Source: Acidovorax sp.
Lineage (GTDB): Bacteria; Pseudomonadota; Gammaproteobacteria; Burkholderiales; Burkholderiaceae_C
NCBI GenBank assembly: GCA_030692685.1
Contig: JAUXZO010000015.1
Span: 1 to 64,000, forward strand
Direction: 5' to 3'
Length of the DNA: 64,000 bases
Program-made: the position numbers and the translations under genes
Shown here: one piece after another, positions 29,275 through 40,663 of the stretch
How the letters are laid out: every line of letters begins with the position of its first letter
Position numbering within the stretch: the first letter of the stretch is position 1
The notes under the pieces: generated by a model
Databases searched by the model: none
What the model was told of the DNA's origin: nothing
The model's input: the letters and a program-made list of their open reading frames with translations, nothing else

Positions 29275-30054
29275 ATGCTGCGATTCAAGAACCTCGGCAG
29301 CGGAAGCACCGGCAATGCCACGGTCGTAGAGGGCCACTCGGGCAGCACCATCAGTCGCTTGCTCATCGACTGCGGCTTTGGCATCCGGCAACTGCAGGCA
29401 CGCTTGGCGCTGGCAGGCCTGCTGCCACAGGACCTCGACGCCGTTTTCATCACGCACGAGCATTCCGACCACGTGGGCTGTGCGCAGACGCTGGCGGTGC
29501 GCTATGGCATTCCAGTGTGGATGAGTGCTGGCACATATGCGGCTGTGGGGTCGCCCGACCTCGGGGGCTGGCTGCGTGTGGCACGCGATATGGAAGCCAT
29601 AGACATGGCCACCTTCAGCGCCCAGCCCTTCACCGTGCCGCACGATGCGCGCGAGCCCCTGCAACTGCGGTGCTCAGACGGAAGCGCTCATCTGGGCGTC
29701 ATGACCGATTTGGGCCATGCCAGCGACCATGTGCTGCGCCAACTGGAAGGCTGTCATGCGCTGATGATCGAGGCCAACCACGACCCCGACCTGCTCGCGG
29801 CTTCCAGCTACCCGGCGTTTCTCAAACGCCGCGTGGGCGGCAGGTTTGGACACCTGGCCAACGCTGCCAGCGCCGACATTCTGCGCGCCGTCATGCACCC
29901 CGGCCTTCGCTGCGTGGTGGCCGCCCATCTGAGCGCGCGCAACAACGCACCCGAACTCGCCCAACAAGCTCTGGCAGACGCGGCGGGCTGGAATGCCGCG
30001 CAAATCCTGGTGGCGAGCCCCTCCTCTGGAACGGACTGGCTCGACGTGGCTTGA
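29275..30054 (+). CDS. MBL-fold metallo-hydrolase (YycJ/WalJ-like)
   Basis: 259 residues. The family N-terminus MLRFKNLGSGSTGNATVVE sets the start at 29275; an upstream in-frame GTG at 29242 would add an unrelated leader. The metal motif HEHSDHVG (about 63-70) is the HxHxDH signature, followed by a later His in IEANHDPDL and the C-terminal VVAAHLSARNNAPELAQ. WalJ-like proteins are linked to cell-wall or DNA-repair exonuclease roles in other bacteria, but the substrate here is unknown. It lies about 120 nt after bamC across a hairpin. Confidence 0.9.
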   Translation: MLRFKNLGSGSTGNATVVEGHSGSTISRLLIDCGFGIRQLQARLALAGLLPQDLDAVFITHEHSDHVGCAQTLAVRYGIPVWMSAGTYAAVGSPDLGGWLRVARDMEAIDMATFSAQPFTVPHDAREPLQLRCSDGSAHLGVMTDLGHASDHVLRQLEGCHALMIEANHDPDLLAASSYPAFLKRRVGGRFGHLANAASADILRAVMHPGLRCVVAAHLSARNNAPELAQQALADAAGWNAAQILVASPSSGTDWLDVA

Positions 30055-30107
30055 GCGCCGGGACGAGCCACCCGTTCGCCCGCTATTTTCCGAACGCAAG
30101 ACGAAAA

Positions 30108-30137
30108 AAAGCCCCGACCGAGAAGGTACGGGGCTTT
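30108..30137 (-). terminator. Intrinsic terminator of the Ala-rich lipoprotein gene
   Basis: AAAGCCCCG (30108-30116) pairs with CGGGGCTTT (30129-30137). Read on the minus strand, the stem ends in a run of seven T. It lies about 50 nt after the lipoprotein stop and between two convergent genes, so it can also stop plus-strand readthrough from the MBL gene. Confidence 0.88.
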
Positions 30138-30190
30138 CGTGGCAGATAACAACCCCACCCGAAGGCGAGTTTGGCACTGCCAAAAGTGAA

Positions 30191-30460
30191 TTACTTGGCT
30201 GCGGAAGCTGCGCCGGTGGCGGCAGATGCAGCAGAGTCAGCAGCTGCCTTGGCAGAATCTGCAGCAGCGGAAGCAGCGTCAGTAGCAGCGGTGGCCGAAA
30301 CGGCAGCGTCCGAAGCGGCGGCTTCTGCAGCGGGAGCTGGTGCAGCTGCTGGTGCTTCTACAGCAGCGGGAGCTGGTGCTGGAGCGGGTTCTTCTTTTTT
30401 GCCACAAGCGGCGAGTGCAGCAGCAGCGATCAGGGCCGCCAGAACGAGAGAGTTCTTCAT
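30191..30460 (-). CDS. Small Ala-rich lipoprotein
   Basis: 89 residues. Signal peptide MKNSLVLAALIAAAALAACG with lipid Cys at residue 19, then KKEE, a Pro/Ala stretch, and a long helical tail of Ala, Ser, Asp and Lys (SAAADSAKAAADSAASAAT). The tail looks like a Braun-lipoprotein-like or coiled helical rod reaching into the periplasm. The start at 30460 follows AGGAAAATCTCA; the frame back to 30577 is not needed. It is monocistronic with its own terminator. Structural or envelope-tethering function is an inference only. Confidence 0.85.
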   Translation of the reverse strand: MKNSLVLAALIAAAALAACGKKEEPAPAPAPAAVEAPAAAPAPAAEAAASDAAVSATAATDAASAAADSAKAAADSAASAATGAASAAK

Positions 30461-30674
30461 TGAGATTTTCCTAGTTGAACAGACAGAATCTTGAAAGGCC
30501 ACGGCGTCAGGCCTGTCAAAAAGCCCCTGTACGCATTGGCACGATGCACTTGGATTGCACCTTTTTGGCGCAACCACGGATTATATTGGCATTTAGTCAA
30601 TACTGACTAACACTGACGAAAGGTTTACAAGGCTTTAACGTGGTGCAAAAAATCTTGCAGTGCATTCGAGCCCG

Positions 30675-31196
30675 CTACAACCCCAGCGTGCTGGCCGGAA
30701 ACCCTGGGGAGCTTTTGCTGCGCACCCATTCGTTGAGCGTCTCGCGCAACAGCACGCGGCGGTCGGGCTCGCTCCCGGTCACGCCCACACAACGCTCCGG
30801 GTCAAGCCTGTGCATCACCCACTGCGGGGACCACAAGGCGCTGGGCAGGTCCAGCGGGTCCGCCGCGGGGCTGCGTCGGCAGGTGATGATGTGATCCCAA
30901 GTGCCGCGCCAGCGCACAAAACGCGCATGGCGACGAATCACATCATCGTAGGCGCTGGCCAGCATCGTGAATCGCCGACCGCTCCGTGCCCAGTCCTGCA
31001 GCGCATCGACTACCTCGCGCTCCCCCAGAGGCCAATCGTGAAAATTCGCATCGCTGATGAAAATTTCCGACCAACCCTCGCGGGCGGCTGTGGTGATAGC
31101 GCTGCGCACCAGCTGCTGGAACGCTTCGCGTCCGCTGAACCGCCCCGTCGGCAAAACACCCAAAGGTTCAGCGGGAGAGGCGGATGGATCAGTCAT
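30675..31196 (-). CDS. Conserved hypothetical protein, roxA neighbour
   Basis: 173 residues with a GAGGAAACCC ribosome site. It has no membrane segment or signal. An alpha/beta pattern (REGWSEIFISDANFHDWPLG, then ALQDWARSGRRFTMLAS and ARFVRWRGTWDHIITCR) recalls phospholipase-D-like or nucleotidyl folds, but no HxK motif is present. It follows roxA by 17 nt on the same strand, so it is probably co-transcribed. I do not recognise a named family; a role related to RoxA is inferred from position only. Confidence 0.8.
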   Translation of the reverse strand: MTDPSASPAEPLGVLPTGRFSGREAFQQLVRSAITTAAREGWSEIFISDANFHDWPLGEREVVDALQDWARSGRRFTMLASAYDDVIRRHARFVRWRGTWDHIITCRRSPAADPLDLPSALWSPQWVMHRLDPERCVGVTGSEPDRRVLLRETLNEWVRSKSSPGFPASTLGL

Positions 31197-31213
31197 GGGT
31201 TTCCTCGTAACAG

Positions 31214-32338
31214 CTATTTAGTCCAGACATGGGCCCAGCCCGCATCGCACCACGACGAAAGCAGCTCCAGTGCATCATCACTCGCCCGCGCCAGATCGCG
31301 CGCGGCGAGCTGGCGATCATCGGCCAAACGCCGCATCAGCGTGGCATCCCGACCGGCAGCACGGTAACTATCGCCATTGATGAAAATATGCTGTGCGTCG
31401 TACATCATGCGACTGCGGCGGTCCAGGCGCACGCCTTCAAGCATCACCCCCGCATCACCAGGTTCAAACCACACACTGGCCTTGGGCTCTGTCAGATATT
31501 CGCCCAGCGCCCGCTCCAGTACCAATGGCTGCGCAAGCGCACGGCTCAGCGCATCGCGCGCAAAATCTTGAAGGCCGAGAGGAATGGCAGCGGGTTGCGC
31601 CACCGCGGCCTGCCCGGCATCCCGGTACAACAAGGCGTTGTCATCATCTGCAGCGTCTTCCGCCAGACGCGCCAGCAACTCCTGAGCAAGCTCAGCGCGT
31701 GCAGGCGCACGAAATCCAATGGAGTAAGTCATGCATTCCCCCTCGGCGATGCCATCATGGGCATAGCGCGGGGGCAGGTACAGCATGTCGCCGGGTTCCA
31801 ATACAAACTCTTCTTCAGGCTCGAAATGCGCGAGTACCTTGAGTGGAATGTCTTCGCGCAAGCTCAGGTCTTTTTGCCGTCCAATGCGCCAGCGCCGCTT
31901 GCCATGGGCTTGGAGCAAAAAGACATCGTAGCTGTCGAAATGCGGCCCCACTCCCCCACCGTTGCTGGCATAGCTGATCATGAGATCGTCCACCCGTGCT
32001 TCAGGCACGAACCTGAACTGCTGCATCAGCGCATGTACGGCGTCGTTGTGCAGGTCCACCCCCTGCACCAGCAAGGTCCAATCCGGTTGTTGAAGAGCAG
32101 GCAGGGCACGCCGAGTGAATGGGCCATGGCGCAGCTTCCAGGCGCCTTTGACCAACTGCACAAGCCGAGACTCCACAGCCTCCTCGGCCGCCAACGCAAA
32201 CAGCTCCGCGCGCAACACCGGCGGCGCAAACTGAGGAATCGCCTGGCGCACCAGCAAGGGCTTCTTTTGCCAATGGCGGCGCATGAATTGCGCAGCGGTC
32301 AGGCCACCGAGAAGAGGGAGAGGTTGTTGAATATCCAT
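31214..32338 (-). CDS. roxA: Ribosomal protein arginine hydroxylase RoxA (YcfD-like cupin)
   Basis: 374 residues, the length of E. coli YcfD (373). JmjC/cupin oxygenase using Fe(II) and 2-oxoglutarate to hydroxylate an Arg of ribosomal protein uL16. The iron-binding triad is visible: His133 and Asp135 in GPHFDSYDVFLLQ, and His194 in PRYAHDG. LYLPPRYAHDGIAEGECMTY and FMRRHWQKKPLLVRQA are family hallmarks. The C-terminal winged-helix dimerisation region is present. It starts divergently from the SlyD-like gene, only 54 nt away. Confidence 0.92.
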   Translation of the reverse strand: MDIQQPLPLLGGLTAAQFMRRHWQKKPLLVRQAIPQFAPPVLRAELFALAAEEAVESRLVQLVKGAWKLRHGPFTRRALPALQQPDWTLLVQGVDLHNDAVHALMQQFRFVPEARVDDLMISYASNGGGVGPHFDSYDVFLLQAHGKRRWRIGRQKDLSLREDIPLKVLAHFEPEEEFVLEPGDMLYLPPRYAHDGIAEGECMTYSIGFRAPARAELAQELLARLAEDAADDDNALLYRDAGQAAVAQPAAIPLGLQDFARDALSRALAQPLVLERALGEYLTEPKASVWFEPGDAGVMLEGVRLDRRSRMMYDAQHIFINGDSYRAAGRDATLMRRLADDRQLAARDLARASDDALELLSSWCDAGWAHVWTK

Positions 32339-32392
32339 GGGAACAGGTCCACCCTTTTGCAGGGCCGTTGGTCAAACTGCGACAATTCTCCT

Positions 32393-32917
32393 ATGGAAAT
32401 TACCCAACAATGTGTGGTCGCGCTGACCTGGACGCTTAAGGACACCCTGGGCGAAGAACTGGATGTCCTTGATGATCCTGTCGAATTTTTGGTAGGTGGT
32501 GACGACCTGCTGCCCCGTATCGAAGAAGCATTGCAAGGCCACAGCCCCGGCGCCACGCTGGCGTTGCACCTGGAACCCGAAGACGCCTTTGGCGACTTTA
32601 ATGACCAACTGCTGTTTCTGGAGCCCCGCTCGCTGTTCCCTGCGGAGATCGAGGAAGGCATGGCTTTTGAAGGCATCGCGTTGCCCGAGGGCTGCAATCA
32701 GGATGCGCCGCGCACCGGCTTGTACACGGTGACCGAAATTTATCCGGAGCATGTCGTCCTCGACGGCAACCATCCTTTGGCAGGCATCGCATTAAGGCTG
32801 CAATTGACCGTGCAGGCCGTGCGCGAAGCCTCAGAGGATGAAATTGGCAGAGGCAGCACCGGCACCGGGTTCTTTCGGGTGCAACCACAAGTGCCTGGCA
32901 ATTCGCTGCTCCACTAA
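32393..32917 (+). CDS. FKBP-type peptidyl-prolyl isomerase (SlyD-like)
   Basis: 174 residues. The pattern VVALTWTLKDTLGEELDVLD, FLVGGDDLLPRIEEALQG and EPEDAFGDFNDQLLFLEPRS is the split FKBP/IF domain arrangement of SlyD and SlpA. The usual GLE of the FKBP core reads RIE here. The His/Cys-rich metal-binding tail of E. coli SlyD is absent; the C-terminus ends GTGFFRVQPQVPGNSLLH. The frame runs open from 31229 but the first part is antisense to roxA. Start MEITQQCVVAL at 32393 fits the family. Likely a cytoplasmic folding helper. Confidence 0.9.
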   Translation: MEITQQCVVALTWTLKDTLGEELDVLDDPVEFLVGGDDLLPRIEEALQGHSPGATLALHLEPEDAFGDFNDQLLFLEPRSLFPAEIEEGMAFEGIALPEGCNQDAPRTGLYTVTEIYPEHVVLDGNHPLAGIALRLQLTVQAVREASEDEIGRGSTGTGFFRVQPQVPGNSLLH

Positions 32918-32939
32918 AGCTAGCCAGCGATCACAGAAC

Positions 32940-32975
32940 GACATCAGCGGGCATTTCGGATTGCCCGCTGATGTC
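32940..32975. terminator. Bidirectional hairpin between convergent genes
   Basis: GACATCAGCGGGCA (32940-32953) pairs perfectly with TGCCCGCTGATGTC (32962-32975) around an 8-nt loop TTTCGGAT. It lies between the SlyD-like gene (ends 32917) and the convergent glycine-zipper gene (ends 33012). There is no strong T run, but stem length and position suit a transcription stop for both. Confidence 0.75.
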
Positions 32976-33011
32976 CGGCGCTATGAAGCGCCACGAAGCA
33001 CTCTGCCTAAG

Positions 33012-33518
33012 TTACAGGCGCGAGATCTGTCCGTTGTAAAGGCGAACGCGGTCACCAATGCGCAAATCACCGGGAGTGCTCACGTCATAAACGCGGTACC
33101 CGCCGTGATCCAGTTGCACTGACAAACGGTAGCCCTCGGCAGAACTCCCGCTGTTGTTGCGACCTTCGATGGCATTGCCTGCCAAAGCGCCACCCACTAC
33201 GCCTACAGCAGTCGCAGCCGCGCGGCCCGAACCCTTGCCCACCTGGTTACCCAAAACGCCCCCTACGACCGCCCCCAGAATGGCGCCGCCACCAGAGGTC
33301 TGCCCCTGCGAGCGGCCTTGCAGCACTTCAATGTTGGAAACGCGGCCAAACTCCGTGCCAGCGGGGTTGGAGGGGTAAGAGGGAGCCGGTGTCTGGTACC
33401 CACCGGAATACTGGGGCTGGGGTGCCGAGCGGTTGTGGCCGCAAGCGGCCAGAGAAGCGACCAGGACAAGCGCTCCAGCAACGGCAAAGGGACGGGACGA
33501 ACGATTGATAGTCAGCAT
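33012..33518 (-). CDS. Glycine-zipper 2TM lipoprotein (SlyB/Pcp-like)
   Basis: 168 residues with AGGAGAT upstream of the ATG at 33518. Signal peptide with lipobox SLAAC (lipid Cys at about residue 27). A Gln/Pro/Ser/Tyr-rich linker leads to a glycine-zipper region (GGGAILGAVVGGVLGNQVG, GRAAATAVGVVGGALAGNAI) that forms two hydrophobic hairpin helices. A C-terminal beta domain follows (YRLSVQLDHGGYRVYDVS). Outer-membrane lipoproteins of this type support envelope integrity, often in stress regulons. Single gene. Confidence 0.9.
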   Translation of the reverse strand: MLTINRSSRPFAVAGALVLVASLAACGHNRSAPQPQYSGGYQTPAPSYPSNPAGTEFGRVSNIEVLQGRSQGQTSGGGAILGAVVGGVLGNQVGKGSGRAAATAVGVVGGALAGNAIEGRNNSGSSAEGYRLSVQLDHGGYRVYDVSTPGDLRIGDRVRLYNGQISRL

Positions 33519-33718
33519 TTTTGATCTCCTTGATTCAAAGACTGGCGCAGGACAATGAATGATTTGCCTCGCTACGCACTGCCTTGATTGGAACAACGGA
33601 TGAAGCGCTTCAAGCGTAGACCTGTAGACCCCCTGCGCGTCAGTAACAGAGTCTACGAAACGTAAGCAAAGACCTACAACGGGAGAGCGTCAGAACCGCA
33701 AAGAACGAGAGAATGCAG

Positions 33719-34165
33719 TCAGCCCTTGCCAGTAGAGCCGTAACCGCCCTCGCCCCGCTCCGTCGCGGCGAATTCAGTCACCACGTTGAATTGCGCCTGC
33801 ACCACCGGCACGATCACCAGTTGCGCCAGCCGCTCCATGGGCTCCAGCGTGAACGCCACGCCGCTTCGGTTCCACGCGCTCACCATCAGTTGTCCCTGGT
33901 AATCGCTGTCGATCAAACCGACCAAATTGCCCAACACAATGCCGTGTTTGTGCCCCAGTCCTGACCGGGGCAAGATCAACGCTGCGTACCCGGGGTCTTT
34001 GAGAAACACCGCAATACCTGTCGGAACGAGTTGCCATGCATTGGGTTGCAAGGTCAACGGGGCATCCAGGCATGCCCGCAGGTCGAGCCCAGCGCTGCCA
34101 GGGGTGGCGTAGGTGGGCAACTGGTCCGCCATGCGCGAATCTAGAATTTTGACGTCAATCTTCAC
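33719..34165 (-). CDS. dut: dUTP diphosphatase
   Basis: 148 residues. Hydrolyses dUTP to dUMP, keeping uracil out of DNA. All five trimeric-dUTPase motifs are seen: [47 protein letters not shown] and [15 protein letters not shown] start ([17 protein letters not shown]), one base overlapping the upstream stop in TAGTG, with AGGA upstream. Co-transcribed with the membrane protein gene before it and probably with coaBC. The coaBC-dut order is conserved in many proteobacteria. Confidence 0.95.
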   Translation of the reverse strand: MKIDVKILDSRMADQLPTYATPGSAGLDLRACLDAPLTLQPNAWQLVPTGIAVFLKDPGYAALILPRSGLGHKHGIVLGNLVGLIDSDYQGQLMVSAWNRSGVAFTLEPMERLAQLVIVPVVQAQFNVVTEFAATERGEGGYGSTGKG

Positions 34166-34638
34166 TACTTTTTCTTTCCTGTCTTGCGCTGCTGGGCTAC
34201 TTGCCGCAGTCGCTCTTGCAATGCTTCTGAACCAGCCAGAGCACCCACTGCCTTGGCCCCCAGGGCTTGGGGCGCTGCCCGAGCCAACCAGCCCAGCCCC
34301 CACCACAAAGCGCCCATCAAAATCAGCCCTGGCAAAGAGCCCTGGCTAAAAATCAACAGCGCAATGGCGTGCAGAACCAGAAATCCCAGCAACACGGCAC
34401 GCACCGTGCGCAGCACACCCAAAAGCGGCAGCAGCACCTGTGCCAGATCAGGCGGCAAGGCCTGGGATGGGGGCGATGGCGCGCTCGTTCCGGGTGTCCT
34501 AGCCTGTGCACCCGGGCCTCGGGCCGCGGTCGGCGGCACCTTGCGCTCCGGGGGCAGCGCCGTCAGGCGCTCCACGTAGCTTGCAAAGTCGCCATCGGAC
34601 GGCGTGTCCCATTCGGGTTTGGTGGCACCGGTTTTCAT
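34165..34638 (-). CDS. Hypothetical membrane protein between coaBC and dut
   Basis: 157 residues. The N-terminal half is hydrophilic and Pro-rich ([20 protein letters not shown], then [13 protein letters not shown]); the second half has two hydrophobic helices ([19 protein letters not shown] and [19 protein letters not shown]) and a basic C-terminus ([13 protein letters not shown]). The start at 34638 has GGGAG at proper spacing. Its stop overlaps the dut start by one base. I do not recognise the family. It may be a betaproteobacterial inner-membrane protein; function unknown. Confidence 0.82.
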   Translation of the reverse strand: MKTGATKPEWDTPSDGDFASYVERLTALPPERKVPPTAARGPGAQARTPGTSAPSPPSQALPPDLAQVLLPLLGVLRTVRAVLLGFLVLHAIALLIFSQGSLPGLILMGALWWGLGWLARAAPQALGAKAVGALAGSEALQERLRQVAQQRKTGKKK

Positions 34639-34681
34639 ACAAGCTCCCGTTGTGGAGAACCTCACTTACTCAGTCACCTAC

Positions 34682-35917
34682 TCAGTCACTTACTCGCGCG
34701 CGCCGTGATGGCACCCGCAACGCAATCTCTTCGACAAGTTGCTGCGCCAGCACACGCTTGGACGCACGGGGCAACTCGCGATGCCCGTCAGCATCCACCA
34801 GCAGCAACGCATTGTCGTCCTGGCCGAACGCAGCGGGGCCAATGTTGCCCACCAATAGCGGCACGCCCTTGCGAGTGCGTTTGGCGGTGGCGTGGGCCAG
34901 CAGATCATGGCTTTCTGCAGCAAAGCCTACGCAAAACAGATCCCCCTCAAGCGCATGCGCAGACTTGGCGACGATCGCGAGGATGTCCGGATTTTCTGTG
35001 AAGGCCAAGGCCGGGGCGTTGCCCGAACCGTCCTTCTTGATTTTTTGCGCGGACGCACTGGACGGCCGCCAGTCAGCGACCGCTGCAGTGGCAATGAAAA
35101 CCGTCGCAGCTTGTACATGCCGCTCCACCGCCGACAGCATTTCCTGAGCCGACTGCACATTCACGCGGCGCACTCCGCGCGGAGTGGGCAGATGCACAGG
35201 CCCTGCGACCAAGGTCACATCCGCCCCCGCCTCCCGGGCCGCGCGCGCAATGGCAAAGCCCATCTTTCCGCTCGACAGATTGGTAATGCCCCGCACCGGA
35301 TCCATGGCTTCAAACGTGGGCCCGGCAGTCACCAGCACCTTATGCCCCACCAATCGCTTGGGGGCGAAAAATGCGATCAACTCGTCCAGCAATTCCAGAG
35401 GCTCCAGCATGCGGCCATCGCCCGTTTCACCACACGCCTGGTCTCCGTTGCCTACGCCCAGCACCACCGCACCATCCTGCGCCACCTGGGCCAGATTGCG
35501 CTGAGTGGCCGGATGGGCCCACATCTCGCGGTTCATGGCGGGCGCCAGCAACAACGGCACCTGCTGCGCGGGGCGCGCCAGGCACAGAAGACTCAGCAAC
35601 TCATCCGCCCGCCCCTGCACCAGCCGAGCGATGAAATCGGCGCTGCAGGGTGCAATCAACACCGCATCGGCCACCCGGCTCAGATTGATGTGGGGCATGT
35701 TGTTGGGCTCGCGCGCATCCCACTGCGAACCATACACCGGCCTGCCAGACAGGGCCTGCATGGTGACCGGCGTGATGAATTGCTCAGCCGCCTCGGTCAT
35801 CACCACCTGCACGGTGGCGCCCTCTTTAATGAGCTGGCGGCACAGGTCGGCCGCCTTGTAGCAAGCGACGCCCCCACTCAGACCCAGAACAATGTGTTTG
35901 CCAGCAAGCTCATTCAT
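34682..35917 (-). CDS. coaBC: Bifunctional CoaBC: phosphopantothenoylcysteine decarboxylase/synthase
   Basis: 411 residues carrying two steps of coenzyme A synthesis. The N-terminal CoaC flavoprotein domain (1-190) has [19 protein letters not shown], the active-site His in [10 protein letters not shown] and APAMNREMW. The C-terminal CoaB domain starts near 195 with [20 protein letters not shown], then [15 protein letters not shown] and [10 protein letters not shown] (Asp and Arg for CTP/4'-phosphopantothenate). The C-terminal loop has a Lys-rich KRTRKG. Short ACTCAGTC repeats lie at 34662-34690 between its stop and the next gene. It is transcribed away from pyrG. Confidence 0.96.
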   Translation of the reverse strand: MNELAGKHIVLGLSGGVACYKAADLCRQLIKEGATVQVVMTEAAEQFITPVTMQALSGRPVYGSQWDAREPNNMPHINLSRVADAVLIAPCSADFIARLVQGRADELLSLLCLARPAQQVPLLLAPAMNREMWAHPATQRNLAQVAQDGAVVLGVGNGDQACGETGDGRMLEPLELLDELIAFFAPKRLVGHKVLVTAGPTFEAMDPVRGITNLSSGKMGFAIARAAREAGADVTLVAGPVHLPTPRGVRRVNVQSAQEMLSAVERHVQAATVFIATAAVADWRPSSASAQKIKKDGSGNAPALAFTENPDILAIVAKSAHALEGDLFCVGFAAESHDLLAHATAKRTRKGVPLLVGNIGPAAFGQDDNALLLVDADGHRELPRASKRVLAQQLVEEIALRVPSRRARVSD

Positions 35918-35943
35918 GGAGCGAATTTAGCAGACGGGGGTGA

Positions 35944-37665
<1,722 letters not shown>

Positions 37666-37680
37666 TTGATCGGAGCAACC

Positions 37681-38538
37681 ATGCAGCTGTGCGGATTCGA
37701 CGTTGGCCTCGACCAGCGCTTCTTCCTGATCGCGGGCACCTGCTCCATTGAAAGCCTGCAGATGTCGCTCGACGTCGCAGGCCAACTCAAGGAGGCCTGC
37801 ATCACTTTGGGCATCCCCCTCATCTACAAGGGCTCGTTTGACAAGGCCAACCGCTCGTCAGGCAGCAGCCAGCGCGGCGTGGGGATGGATGCGGGCCTGA
37901 AGATTCTGGACGAAGTGCGCCGCCAGTTGCAGCTACCCATCCTGACGGATGTACACGATACATCCCAGGTGGCCGAAGTAGCCAGCGTGGTCGACGTACT
38001 GCAGACCCCCGCCTTCCTCTGCCGCCAGACCGATTTCATCCGTGCCGTGGCGCAATCGGGCAAGCCGGTGAACATCAAGAAGGGCCAGTTCCTGGCGCCC
38101 TGGGACATGAAGAACGTGATCGACAAGGCCCGCGCTGCAGCGGCCGAGGTCGGCCTATCGGAAGACCGGTTTCTGGCCTGCGAGCGCGGTGTGAGTTTTG
38201 GCTACAACAACCTCGTGGCCGACATGACCAGCCTGGCCGAGATGCGCAACTCCGGCGCGCCCGTGGTGTTCGACGTCACCCATTCCGTGCAAAAACCCGG
38301 CGGTCTGGGTGCCGTGAGTGGTGGCGCCCGCGACATGGTTCCCGTGCTGGCCCGCGCTGGCGTGGCTGCGGGTGTGGCGGGGCTGTTCATGGAAACCCAC
38401 CCCAAGCCCGCCGAGGCCTGGTCGGACGGCCCCAACGCCGTGCCGCTCAAGCACATGAAGGCGTTGCTTGAAACGCTGGTGGCGCTGGACGACATCACCA
38501 AGAAAAGCGGATTCCTCGAAAACAATTTTGGAGCTTGA
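37681..38538 (+). CDS. kdsA: 3-deoxy-8-phosphooctulonate synthase (Kdo-8-P synthase)
   Basis: 285 residues. Joins arabinose-5-phosphate and phosphoenolpyruvate on the route to Kdo in lipopolysaccharide. Class I DAHP/KDOP family barrel: [36 protein letters not shown] and [17 protein letters not shown] are conserved. The ATG at 37681, with GGAG upstream, is preferred over the TTG at 37666. The Asn in KANRSS and the lack of a metal-binding Cys at FLIAGTC cannot be judged; TCSIES has Cys, which is found in metal-dependent forms. Lies between pyrG and the DUF1330 gene. Confidence 0.96.
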   Translation: MQLCGFDVGLDQRFFLIAGTCSIESLQMSLDVAGQLKEACITLGIPLIYKGSFDKANRSSGSSQRGVGMDAGLKILDEVRRQLQLPILTDVHDTSQVAEVASVVDVLQTPAFLCRQTDFIRAVAQSGKPVNIKKGQFLAPWDMKNVIDKARAAAAEVGLSEDRFLACERGVSFGYNNLVADMTSLAEMRNSGAPVVFDVTHSVQKPGGLGAVSGGARDMVPVLARAGVAAGVAGLFMETHPKPAEAWSDGPNAVPLKHMKALLETLVALDDITKKSGFLENNFGA

Positions 38539-38541
38539 GAC

Positions 38542-38832
38542 ATGAGCAGTGGTTACGTCATCGCATCCGTCACCGTTACCAACCCAACCCAGTACGACGA
38601 GTACCGCAAGTGGAGCACGCTCGCCATGCAGGCCCACGGGGCTGAGGTGTGCGTGCGCGGCGGCAAGGTCGAAGTGCTGGAAGGCGATTGGAACCCTGGT
38701 CGCACCGTCATCCTGAAATTTCCGAGCTTTGAAGCGGCCCGCGCGTTCTACGACACCCCCGAATACCAGAAAGCCAAGGCGGCGCGCGAAGGCGCTGCCG
38801 TGATGCGCATGGTGTGTGTCGAAGGCGTGTAA
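38542..38832 (+). CDS. DUF1330 family protein
   Basis: 96 residues, one small dimeric ferredoxin-like fold (alpha/beta barrel). The pattern YVIASVTVTNPTQYDEYRKW, AEVCVRGGKVEVLEGDWNPG and EYQKAKAAREGAAVMRMVCVEG matches the family. The start is 4 nt after the kdsA stop, so it is co-translated. The biochemical role of DUF1330 is unknown. Its place between Kdo synthesis and enolase is stable in related genomes but gives no functional clue. Confidence 0.9.
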   Translation: MSSGYVIASVTVTNPTQYDEYRKWSTLAMQAHGAEVCVRGGKVEVLEGDWNPGRTVILKFPSFEAARAFYDTPEYQKAKAAREGAAVMRMVCVEGV

Positions 38833-38852
38833 GCGCAAAAACGCGAATTGCT

Positions 38853-38910
38853 CACTAATTGATAGCTGCTAGCGCTTATCCAATAAGCGCTAGAGCCCGA
38901 TTTGATTTAA
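38853..38910. repeat. Palindromic GCGCTT element upstream of eno
   Basis: TGATAGCTGCTAGCGCTTAT then CCAATAAGCGCTAGAGCCCG is the fullest palindrome seen: CTAGCGCTTAT and ATAAGCGCTAG are perfect arms around CCA. It ends about 25 nt before the eno start. Confidence 0.9.
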
Positions 38911-40218
<1,308 letters not shown>

Positions 40219-40235
40219 TGGCCCCCACGGTCGCC

Positions 40236-40345
40236 CACTGCGTGTGGCTCCCTGCCCCCCGAGGGGGCCGCGTTTCCCTTTCGGGGCTGACCGCCAAGCG
40301 GTTCAGAGCGCCTTGGGGCGGCCCGGCGGCGAAACACCGTTGCAA
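40236..40345. repeat. GC-rich spacer with CCCCCGAGGGGGC hairpin
   Basis: The run from TGGCTCCCTGCCCCCCGAGG to GGGCGGCCCGGCGGC between eno and ftsB has a strong GCCCCC/GGGGGC hairpin near 40253-40267. It looks like a Comamonadaceae dispersed element, but no second clean copy lies in this window. Confidence 0.5.
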
Positions 40346-40361
40346 AGGCAAAGGCTGACCC

Positions 40362-40640
40362 TTGGTCTCCCGTATCGTCCCCGTCATCTTGCTGGCTTTG
40401 CTGGCAGCGCTGCACGCCCAGCTCTGGCTCGGGCGGGGCAGCGTGCCGCGTGTCAACGAGATGCAGCGGCAGATCGATGTGCAAAAAGTGGCCAACGACC
40501 AGGCCCGGCAGGCCAACGAGCGCCTGTCCTCCGAGGTCCATGACCTCAAGGAGGGCCTGGACATGGTGGAAGAAAAAGCGCGCAGCGAGCTGGGCATGGT
40601 CAAGCCCAACGAGGTGTACGTGCAGTTCACACCGCGCTGA
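40362..40640 (+). CDS. ftsB: Cell division protein FtsB
   Basis: 92 residues. Short cytoplasmic tail, one transmembrane helix (about 4-20, RIVPVILLALLAALHAQL), then a periplasmic coiled coil (RVNEMQRQIDVQKVANDQAR, ending SSEVHDLKEGLDMVEEKARSE) and the conserved ELGMVKPNEVYVQF. FtsB joins FtsL and FtsQ in the divisome. A TTG start at 40362 with AAGG upstream gives MVSRIVPV. The eno-ftsB order is widely conserved. Its stop codon lies within the loop of an intrinsic terminator. Confidence 0.94.
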   Translation: MVSRIVPVILLALLAALHAQLWLGRGSVPRVNEMQRQIDVQKVANDQARQANERLSSEVHDLKEGLDMVEEKARSELGMVKPNEVYVQFTPR

Positions 40641-40652
40641 GGCGCGGTTTTT
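40631..40652 (+). terminator. Intrinsic terminator overlapping the ftsB stop codon
   Basis: ACCGCGC (40631-40637) pairs with GCGCGGT (40642-40648) around TGAG, followed by TTTTT. The ftsB stop codon TGA (40638-40640) lies in the loop and the last ftsB codons build the stem. The next gene starts only 16 nt later. Confidence 0.82.
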
Positions 40653-40663
40653 ACGTCTGCACC

